NCBI GenBank assembly: GCA_035048495.1
Contig: CM068549.1
Location: 17,269,103 to 17,333,102 of the forward strand
DNA from: Euptelea pleiosperma
Lineage: Eukaryota; Streptophyta; Magnoliopsida; Ranunculales; Eupteleaceae
Direction: 5' to 3'
Length of the DNA stretch: 64,000 bases
The translations under genes and the position numbers were made by a program. The notes below the pieces were generated by a model that ran no database searches, was not told the DNA's origin, and saw nothing but the letters and a program-made list of their open reading frames with translations. Positions 56,276 through 64,000 of the stretch are shown here, piece after piece (the first letter of the stretch is position 1; every line of letters starts with the position of its first letter).

Positions 56276-57186
56276 GGCCGGCTCAACCATAAGGCCAGTA
56301 AGGCGGTCGCCGTAGGCCCCATGTGAGAGAAGGCCCCTAGCCCAGGTGAGAGAAGGCCCCAGTCTACTAACCGCATGGATGTTTAGCCCACCCATTTTTG
56401 GACATATAAACCAAACATTAACCTGATTGGTCATCTCTAGCCATAGATTTTAGTACCTTTTAGGATTTGATTCTAGCCATTGGATTCAAGCATGCTTTTT
56501 GAGTAGTAAATCCAATGACTAGAAATCATCACTCAAGCTGATTTTTAGTGTGTTTATCCACCAATATGTGGGTTGAACATCCACACAGTCATTAAGCGAA
56601 AAAAAAATGATCTATGTAGGGCCGCGAGAGTCCTCTGCATGGACTGCACCGGAAGTCTGGTTCATCTAAAAATTTTTCAATAGCTTTTGATTATTTGTTT
56701 CATAAGATTTTCTACCGAGTTAAAATTTTGATTAATACCATATATTAATGGGTCAGGAATCAGGATCGGTGGACAACCATTTTGGCGGACCCACATAGAA
56801 GATGAATCAATGGCTCATATTTGGTGAGGACGATCTCGATCTCCTCACCATATAGATCACACCCCCCCCCCCCCCCCCCCCTTAAAAAAAAAGTCAGCCC
56901 ATTCTGAAATTTCTACCCATCAAATGTGGCTTTCAAGTTATACGGTAAAAATAAACGGTCCATAATTCTTCAACTTCTAAACCAGTCTACGAATATCGGA
57001 ATGATTTGAATTTGGTGAGAATGATCTCCTCACCATAGAGATCATTATCACCAAAAATCAGCCGTTGATTCATCTTCTAAGTGGGTCTGCCAGTCCCCTG
57101 ATCCCGATCCTATTAATATATTAAATATTAAAAGGCCTCATGTGGAGTTTTCGCCTTAGGCCTCAACTTGCATCGAGACGGCCATC
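56276..57186. mobile_element. hAT-like MITE with nested MITEs
   Basis: Ends GGCCGGCTCAA and, on the other strand, GATGGCCGTCTCGA. Flanks TGACCCAG (56268-56275) and AGACCCAG (57187-57194) match at 7 of 8. Inside are a CCATACGGTCAGT-group MITE (about 56370-56600) and a relative of 45984-46296 (about 56770-57100) with a run of 19 or so C at about 56862. Confidence 0.6.
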
Positions 57187-57339
57187 AGACCCAGATTAGG
57201 GTTTGGTTGTACATTTAAGGCAATTGAGTTGGGTGGATCCGGGTTTCGGTCTTGGATTCTATTGGGTCCCTACTATAAGTAGCATTTTTTAGCTGATCTT
57301 GGATTCGATTGCGGGTCCCTAGTATAAGTAAAGATGACA

Positions 57340-57540
57340 ATTTGGCCCGCGAGGGCTGGGCTCCTGTCGGGACTAATTTGGGCTGGGCTGATGAGGCTTG
57401 CAGGCTATAGGGCCGTGCCTCAAACCTAGGCCCATCCCGTGGCCCAGTCTATAGTTGGTCCATGGGCCGGGCCTCAACCTAGGACCAACCCGTGGCCCAG
57501 TCCATAGTCAGGCCGCCGGCTTGGTAACAGGTTGGCCACA
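57340..57540. repeat. GGCCC-word repeat fragment
   Basis: Dense in GGGCTGGGCT, CCCGTGGCCCAGTC and GGGCCGGGCC words. Similar in style to the flanks of the LINE at 26800 and 33419. Confidence 0.5.
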
Positions 57541-57544
57541 TGAA

Positions 57545-57960
57545 AATGACTCCAGTCCAACGCTTAGAAATCACTAATCAGGTTGATTAATGGTTTCTAG
57601 ATCCACCTAAGGGATTGACCAAACATCCACAGTCAGTGTACTCTAAAAATGAGCCACGTGGTCATATTGTGGCCCATATTATGGCCGGTCAACGGAGTTG
57701 GACCACCTCTTGTTTGATTTTTGGTTTCTAGATTCGCCTAGTGATTGACCAAACTTACGGATGTTTGGAGTTGGACCACCTCTTGGTCGCCAACTAATAC
57801 TCAAAAATCACATATCCGTTATCATGGTGCATGGTGATGGCGTTTTGTCATTGGAGGATGGATTTTTGTATGTATGTCCACATAAGTATGGGCCAAACAT
57901 CTATACGGTCAGTAATCTCTAAGAAGGTGCCATTGTCATGGCGATGACAATGCACAGGGG
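57545..57960. mobile_element. MITE pieces, CCATACGGTCAGT group
   Basis: Contains AAATCACTAATCAGG, CCAAACATCCAC and GTGAGCCACGTGG-like phrases, repeated in broken form at 57720-57930. Confidence 0.55.
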
Positions 57961-58335
57961 ATGCATCCCCCTAGTTCCAATTAGTGGCCACATCATAGAA
58001 GGGACATAGGAGGATTCTGGAACAAAACAAAGATTTTTTTTTTTTTTGGTTTAAATCCAACTCTAACCGATCTCAATATACTGCTCCAAATTTGAAGCCA
58101 AACCCTAAATCTCTATTGTGACTCCAAATATCCTGCTCCAGATTTGAAGCCCCCTCTATAGAATTTTCATTTTTTTTTAATCTTTTTAATAACCTTTTTA
58201 AATAAATTTAAATACTTTTTGTGTTCTTTTTTAATTTTCTTTTTACTTTCAAAATTTTTTTTTTAAAAATTAAATACCTTTTTTTTTAAAATAAATAATG
58301 CTTCTTCAAATATGTTTTTTTAAGTTAGAAGGAAG

Positions 58336-58894
58336 CAGTTTTAACGGTTAAACAGACTGGGGCGTTACCGACGGATTGAAACGGCCAGGGACAAAAATGG
58401 AAAAAATAAAATTTAACGGAATTAAACAGATTTTAACGGTTTTAACAGAAAAAATGACGCTGAAATTCAAATTTTGAAATTTGAAAAAAAATAAAAAACC
58501 TATAAAAAAAAATAGAATTTAACGAAATATAACAGAAATTAAACAGATTTTAACGGAATTAAACGGATGTATTTTTACAAAATTTTTCAGAATTAAACGG
58601 CTGTTTAAACAATTTTAACATTTTATTCAAAACCGATAAATCGAGCTTAAACAGTTTTAACGGCGATTTTTTTACAAAATTTTTCAGAATTAAACGGCTG
58701 TTTAAACAATTTTTTTACAAAATTTTTCAGAATTAAACGGCTGTTTAAACAATTTTTTTACAAAATTTTTCAGAATTAAACGGCTGTTTAAACAATTTTA
58801 ACATTTTGTTCAAAACCGATAAAACAAGCTTAAACGGTTTTAACGGAAACGGGCTTGGGGCATTACCGTTTAAACGGCCGTTTTTAAAACCATG
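58336..58894. mobile_element. Word-iterated element, TTTTAACGG type
   Basis: Starts CAGTTTTAACGG and ends in the complement of CATGGTTTTAAAAACGG. Dense in AACGG, TTAAACGG and GTTTAAAC words. Backbone phrases ACTGGGGCGTTACCG, GACGGATTGAAACGG, GCTGAAATTCAAATTT and GGGCTTGGGGCATTACCG are shared with 38459-38889 (opposite strand) and partly with 61193-61710. The flanks contain a similar AATACC(T)n...AAATAATGCTT phrase on both sides. Confidence 0.7.
58576..58800 (+). repeat. 43-bp tandem array within the element
   Basis: CAAAATTTTTCAGAATTAAA followed by CGGCTGTTTAAACAATTTT occurs four times, the last three in direct succession with a 43-bp period. Confidence 0.85.
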
Positions 58895-59380
58895 AGTTTA
58901 ATACCTTTTTTTGAAGTTAAATAATGCTTTTTTGAAGGAAAATGAGCTGGTGTGTCTCCCTGATTCCTTTTTGAAGCCAAAATTAATCCAAAATTTTGAA
59001 GAAGCTGGTTGGATTTGCTTTAGATTATCTGGTCTTTCTCCAAGAACATTATTGGATGGTGGTGAGAGGGAGCTTTCATGTCTGTAAGGGAGGTATTTGA
59101 TAGAAGCTTTGTTGACTCCTTTTCATCATTTTTGTCAACTTTCACAAAACCCCAAGATATAAGAGAACACTTTATTCCTTGGTAACCAAGTAAACCCCAA
59201 GTAACCAAAACCTCAAAACTACAAACACTTTAATACATAGCAAATTAACAAAAACCCAAATCAAAATAGGTTCAAATTTGAAAGCTCACACACATCTCTT
59301 TACAAGAACAACAGCCAAAAAAAACTAAGTAAGCCCATGAGATTGATCTTTCTCACTTCATTTCTGTTTATTTTTTAACA
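58895..59380. other. Intergenic, TIL 3' flank
   Basis: AT-rich sequence downstream of the lipocalin gene; contains its 3' UTR. No further gene seen. Confidence 0.5.
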
Positions 59381-59566
59381 TTATCGTCCAAAGATAGATT
59401 TGATCCACCATATGCCTTTAGTATCATTGGGACCTTCTACACCCTCTGGTGGAGGTTCAGTCTGTTGTGTTTTCTTCAGTTTTGTCACATCATATCCAAT
59501 ATCCTTGGCCTTCTCAACAAGCTGATTGTAGATTTCTTCATCTAGATGGGTCTGCCTACTTAAGAT
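59381..59566 (-). CDS. TIL: TIL exon 2
   Basis: 61 codons and TAA: ILSRQTHLDEEIYNQLVEKA to WWIKSIFGR. Acceptor TTCAG. Confidence 0.95.
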   Translation of the reverse strand: MLSRQTHLDEEIYNQLVEKAKDIGYDVTKLKKTQQTEPPPEGVEGPNDTKGIWWIKSIFGR

Positions 59567-60591
59567 CTGAACATAATAACACAAAAAAAAAAAGTCCTAA
59601 AAGTTATATCAGGAATTTAGAAGAAAAATAAAAAACAGTACTGAATTAGAACTTAGAACTTAGAAAGTAAAGGGAAAGAACTTACAAATCAGAAGCCTAA
59701 AACAACAAATTTAGAATAAAACAAACAATACCCATTAACCATAAGTCACAGAATTTTGTCAAAGGGAAGAAGAGATGCTCGAAAATTTATGGAAAAAAAA
59801 AAAAAAGCCAACTAAGAAAGCAATATTAAACAACCCAAAAAAACTCATAAAACCACAGAGAGAAAAATCCTCACACAATTACCAAATCAAGATGGGGTAA
59901 GAAACAAGCCCAAAAACTCGTAAAACCACACAAAAATCAGAAAGAAGGAAATAAGAAATTATGGGTATAAAGATTTTAACAAAATCCCACAAAAAACAGA
60001 GCCAAAATTTAAAAACAAAAACAACCCATCTAATGAAACAAGATCAAGAGGTCAGAATTTTTTTTTGGGGGAACCCCACCTCTTTTTGTACAACAGCAGA
60101 AGAACACAACAGCATAAACTATGAACAACTAAAAGAATCCCACAAAGATTTAGTACAATCTATCAAAAAACAAAAAAAGGGAAGAAATTAAAACCATGAA
60201 GAACAGAGTAATTACATACCCAAAGATACTTCCTGCTAGGCTGACCAATCAACGCATACTGATAATCATCATCAAGAAACAAAACCCAGTAATCTCCAAC
60301 AACAGGAATTATAGGCAAGAAAGGAGGAACATAAAACTTCACTTTAAGTTTAGCCTCATCACTCAAAGGATCAGCCTTGTAAGCCGTCCCTTCTATCGAC
60401 CCTCTCTTCCCATTACTCCAAGTCTCATTGAGAACATGAACATCACCATCTTCCTTCAAAGTATAAGTAGCCCTTGTGTTGATCCCGCTCTTGGGTTGAA
60501 ACAATGAAGGAAAAGAAGCAATCTCGTACCACCTACCCATGTATTTCTGCAAGTCTATTCCCTTCACCACTTTCATCTCTGTTTTCGCCAT
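59381..60591 (-). CDS. TIL: Temperature-induced lipocalin
   Basis: Complete two-exon gene, 185 residues, one 653-nt intron. Plant TILs are plasma-membrane-associated lipocalins that protect membranes from lipid peroxidation in heat, cold and light stress. Lipocalin signature 1 is G19-x-W21 in YMGRWYEIASFPS; the barrel continues through NETWSNGKRGSIEGTAYKAD and VVGDYWVLFLDDDYQYALIG. The proline-rich PPFLPIIPVV insert is typical of TIL. The C-terminal helix is LDEEIYNQLVEKAKDIGYDV. No signal peptide and no cysteine, as expected. ATG at 60591 is chosen because the frame upstream lacks homology. A TATA-like box and a MITE lie upstream. Confidence 0.96.
60220..60591 (-). CDS. TIL: TIL exon 1
   Basis: 124 codons, MAKTEMKVVKGIDLQKYMGR to QPSRKYLW. 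Donor GTATGT, phase 0. Confidence 0.95.
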
Positions 60592-60723
60592 TTTTGTTTG
60601 GTTTTCTGATTTGGTGTTGGGCTGAATTTGGTTTCGAGAAGAGAGAACTGAATAACAAGATAAGGGGGAAAGTGTTTTTGGTGGACTGGATTCTGTGCTG
60701 AGACGTGTCAAGCTTACAGCCCT

Positions 60724-60735
60724 GAATAAATAGGA
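60724..60735 (-). promoter_or_regulatory. TATA-like box of TIL
   Basis: Minus strand CTATTTATTC, about 135-145 nt upstream of the ATG. Spacing would place the transcript start near 60695 and a leader of about 100 nt. Weak match, judged from position. Confidence 0.4.
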
Positions 60736-60757
60736 GATTTCACCGCGTGTGAGGTGT

Positions 60758-60938
60758 ACGAGTAAAACTTCTATCACACGAAATTGTAAATCACTGTAAT
60801 CACAAGCCCAATGAGTTCTCACCACGTACACAAGTACTTGCAACGTACCCATTGCTTTTGCTTTTTAGGTGTACGTGCCGAGAACTCATTGGCTGTGTTT
60901 GTTTGATTTGCAATCCGATTGTGACAGAAGTTTTATTC
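60758..60938. mobile_element. 181-bp MITE in the TIL promoter
   Basis: Perfect 8-bp duplications TGAGGTGT (60750-60757 and 60939-60946). Inverted arms of about 80 bp: GAGTAAAACTTCTATCACA on the left, GAATAAAACTTCTGTCACA read from the right, and nearer the centre CCAATGAGTTCTC with CACGTACAC. It lies just upstream of the TATA-like box. The arms carry CCAAT and ACGT cores that could act as binding sites. Confidence 0.85.
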
Positions 60939-61192
60939 TGAGGTGTCCAATTAATAGCCGACAGATAGATATATAGAGAGTAGAGAGATCTCGGGGATTC
61001 TAGACTTTCATACTCGTCACGTCAACTTGTAACTCGGTTTCGACTCGGCTCGATCATATTGTGGTGTGTGATCGGCTTTGCTGGTTTACTCTCGGGTTAC
61101 TTAGTTGCTAAGCTAAAAACTCGCCGTATGACAAGTTTATTTATGGGTCGACATTAACTTGATGGGCCACGTGGAATGCACGTGATGCCTGT

Positions 61193-61710
61193 CAAAGTTT
61201 AAAAGGGGCCGTTATAACTGTATAACGGACTGGGGGCATTACCGTTTTCTATTAAAACGGCCGTTATAATGAATTGTAACGTTCAGGGGTAAAAATGGAA
61301 AATAACTGAAAAAATGGCGCTGGAATTCAAATAACAGAAAAATAACGAAAATAATGGCAGTTTCTTTTTTCATAATAACGGTCATTATTTTCGTTATAAC
61401 ATAAAAATAATGGAACATAAAGGCCATTCTAAAAAAATAACGGCCGTTATTTCCTGGGCATTTTAACGGTACATAACATGATGGGGGATGTCTGAATCCG
61501 TCATTTTTCCATTATTACAGATTGTAACGCACGGGCAAAATAATGGAAAAAACATCAATGAAAAACAGAAAATAATGAAAAATAATGGTTGTTATTTTCG
61601 TTACAAAGGAAAATAACAGCTGTTATTTTTTGAGCGTTAAAACGGTATATAAGGTAACGGGGAGGTCCGAATCCATTATAACGACATGACCACCGTTTTT
61701 TAAAACATTG
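61193..61710. mobile_element. Word-iterated element, ATAACGG type
   Basis: Starts CAAAGTTTAAAAGG and ends in the complement of CAATGTTTTAAAAAACGG. Backbone matches 58336-58894 (GGACTGGGGGCATTACCG, AGGGGTAAAAATGGAAAA, GGCGCTGGAATTCAAAT) but the iterated word is (A)TAACGG/CCGTTAT rather than TTTAACGG. No target duplication recognised. Confidence 0.7.
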
Positions 61711-61737
61711 CTACTAACAATCGAAAGGAACCCATGC

Positions 61738-62122
61738 TTTACTTACGTCCAATTCTTACATCCGGTAGTGGGGCCCACATGGAGTTCATGTTGACAATCC
61801 AGCCGCCTGTGAATTCAACCGATGTCGTGTCATGAAGACTATGGTCACGAAAAAAAAAAATAGTCCATTTTGACATTCCTAACCTTACTAAAATCAACTT
61901 TAATTTAAGAAATCCAAACCAACCAATTAAACCATAACTTTAGGTTAATAATTTATATAATTAATTAGCAACGTCGACATAGACTGATTTTTGGTGATGA
62001 TGATCATCATGGCAATGACAACTCAACGTGTGGTTGGATTTTCCAACATGAACTTCAAGTAGGACCCACCGCTGGCTGTAAGAATTGGATGTAAGAAATG
62101 GGCATAGCTCTAGATGGATTCT
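61738..62122. mobile_element. Hairpin MITE, relative of 11868-12260
   Basis: Arms carry TTACGTCCAATTCTTACATC with GGGGCCCACATGGAG, mirrored by GTAAGAATTGGATGTAAG and GGGCATAGCTCTAG on the right. Ends approximate. Confidence 0.7.
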
Positions 62123-62399
62123 TTCAAAAATATCCAAACAATTATTATATCTATGAAAATACTAATTAGCCAAAAAATCTGTCGGTTGAAAGCCAAAAGC
62201 CTAATCGTATATATTTTTGTCCAGATATCCGTGGGGTAACACGACTCATATCTATCATGTGCGAGGGTATTTTAGATTTTTAGACCCGTTTGGCAACAAC
62301 AACAGTGAAATGGATTCATAGTTAATCAATTCTAAAAACATCGAGGAAAAAGTATTTCTAAAAATAAATTTACGACTATAACTCAACTTTTAATATCAC

Positions 62400-63480
62400 C
62401 AGGTCTGGGGGGCATGCACCTATACAAGTAACATACTCTTATAGATTACTGACTGTATGGATGTTTGGCTCATCTCTAGGTGGACCTACATTCGATTGGA
62501 GTCATTTTCATGGGTTGATTTTTAATCATGGAATTTGAGAATTACTATTTAGCATGTAACTCGAGGTAAATTTTTGACCAATGACAAAATGACACTACCA
62601 TGCACCTCTATGGACTTTGGACCATGTGATCGTTACTGTTTTACTAATAGAGTACTTATGTACATGAACTTTTAGTTAACTTTTTTTTTTGCCCACATAA
62701 AATTTTGACACTTTATAATTGGTGACACTATATAATTGATGCTGCGTGGCTCACTTTTAGAGACCACTGACCCTATGGATGTTTGGCCCGTCCTTAGGTG
62801 GATCTACATACTAAAATTCATCTTAATTAGTAATTTCTATCCATTGGATTAGAGTTTTTTCATAGTTTATTTCTAACCATGGATGTCGAGCATTATGTTC
62901 CAAGGAATAAAAATCATTAATTAGGATGATTTTTGTTGTATAAGTCTACCTAGGGATGGTCCAAACATCTATACAGTCAATGGCCTCTAATAGTGTGCCA
63001 TGTGGCTCACGCTATGGTCAGTCATCAATGTTGCATGATGGACGTCCGTCATCAAAGTTTTACTCTAAATGCATGGTGAAAGCTACAGTTGAGATGAAGA
63101 TATTTTTTTTTGATGTTTCATTGTTTGGTATGGGTGTCAAGCCACATCTAAAAAGGCCACGTGACACTCTTACAGCATTACGATTGTATGGATGTTTGAA
63201 ACATCCCTACTTGGACCTACAGATAAAAATTCAGTCTAATTGGTGTTCTCTAGGCATTGATTCTCAGTACCCAAAGCAATTTTCGAATCCATGGTTGAAA
63301 TTCAACCCATAAAAATATTCAAATCTAATGATTAGAAACCACAAATCTGACTAATTTGTTATCTAAAGGACCATCTTTGGGATGTTTCACAAATCCGTAT
63401 GGTTTTGGATCTCTAATAATGTTCCACGTGGCCTTTATAGGTGCAGATTGGACGCCCGTATAAAAAATCTTAGTATCAAA
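62400..63480. mobile_element. Two or three MITEs, CCATACGGTCAGT group
   Basis: Repeated phrases GTATGGATGTTTGGC, CTAGGTGGACCTACAT, TAATAGTGTGCCATGTGG and GGTCAGTCATCAATG in both orientations, arranged as hairpins at about 62405-62660, 62735-63050 and 63150-63470. The open frame 62956-63312 lies within them and is not a gene. Confidence 0.6.
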
Positions 63481-64000
63481 TTTTTTCGTGTAGAGCAAAA
63501 CTTTTTCATGAATGAGTTCACATTCTAAAAAATGTATAAAGACTTAAAAACCCCTGTTAATAGATATAATTTTAAAAAAATTCAAAACAAATCAAGGACA
63601 TTTTGGGAAAAATGGTGAATCTCTTGTGAAGCCCCACGTGTACGCTCAACCCCAGTTTTCGCTATTAATTTCTGAATATTTTGGTAATTATACCCCTATT
63701 AATTTCTGAATATATAGAACATAATAGTTAAGTCAACCTGATAACTTTGGAAACCCTGTTTTTGGATTTAGAGAGCTTTCAGATAATTTTATTTTAGAAA
63801 TGTAATTTTATAATTAAGGTTTATTGGACTTTGCATCTTTTGTGCCCACGGCACTCTCTGACAAAGTGTTTGCCAAAATAGGGTATGAGTGGCTTAGATC
63901 CACCATCCATTTGGGGTGATAAGATCTCGGCCATCCTTTGTGAAGTCGATAAGAGGGGGGATGAGTGACTTCTCTGTTTTGTTATATAGATGTATAGTGG
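63481..64000. other. No recognisable feature
   Basis: AT-rich sequence with a short duplicated phrase (CTATTAATTTCTGAATAT at about 63662 and 63697). No gene seen up to the window edge. Confidence 0.4.

Noticed and set aside
60592..60852. Upstream extension of the TIL frame (start at 60852)
   Set aside because: The added residues have no lipocalin homology, run through the promoter and MITE, and TIL proteins start at MAKTEMKVVKG-like sequence.
62956..63312. 118-codon plus-strand ORF
   Set aside because: Falls within MITE arms whose phrases recur many times in the window as non-coding sequence.
1..64000. CRISPR array, operons or integrated virus
   Set aside because: No regularly spaced direct repeats with unique spacers, no polycistronic gene arrangement, and no viral coat or movement-protein motifs were seen; all RT and RNase H sequences fit LINE or Ty1/copia.

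Overview
This is plant nuclear DNA, almost certainly from an angiosperm. Genes are split by GT-AG introns, the only telomere-type tract is the plant heptamer, the tRNA is a plant cytosolic tRNA-Pro, and the encoded proteins (PICKLE, GDPD-like, temperature-induced lipocalin) are plant families. Introns of 4 to 9.5 kb packed with old, nested retroelements suggest a large genome with long introns, as in magnoliids; that placement is a guess. I found no bacterial features, CRISPR array or viral genes.

Region 1 (1-5.8 kb): broken Ty1/copia copies, an LTR-like repeat and a LINE 3' end. Region 2 (5.8-44.2 kb): the 3' part of a PICKLE-type CHD3 chromatin remodeller on the + strand. Its last 13 coding exons (2,094 nt, 697 residues) are spread over 38.4 kb. 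Five introns of 4.0, 9.5, 4.8, 8.5 and 7.1 kb hold nearly all the transposon load: a near full-length LINE with target duplications (27.05-33.42 kb), Copia remnants, TRIMs, MITEs and LINE fragments. The ATPase exons must lie to the left of the window. Region 3 (44.2-48.8 kb): repeats, a tRNA-Pro(UGG) gene and three or four hairpin MITEs. Region 4 (48.85-55.3 kb, - strand): a complete nine-exon GDPD-like (SVL/GDPDL) cell-wall gene encoding 755 residues with a signal peptide and a GPI-anchor tail; two TRIMs sit in its introns. Region 5 (55.5-59.3 kb): nested MITEs. Region 6 (59.38-60.95 kb, - strand): a complete two-exon temperature-induced lipocalin gene (185 residues), with a 181-bp MITE just upstream of its TATA-like box. 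Region 7 (61-64 kb): MITEs only.

The most unusual observation concerns a set of short non-coding elements. Their interiors are built from one short word iterated in both orientations (forms of AAACGG, ATAACGG, TTTCGGT, GAGACG, GATACG, GGCGC or GGCCC). Several share the terminal motif CA(A/T)GGTTYAAA; two have perfect 8-bp target duplications and a third an imperfect one. Elements with the same backbone can carry different words. The three host genes have unrelated roles (chromatin, cell wall, stress or membrane protection) and no functional clustering is implied.
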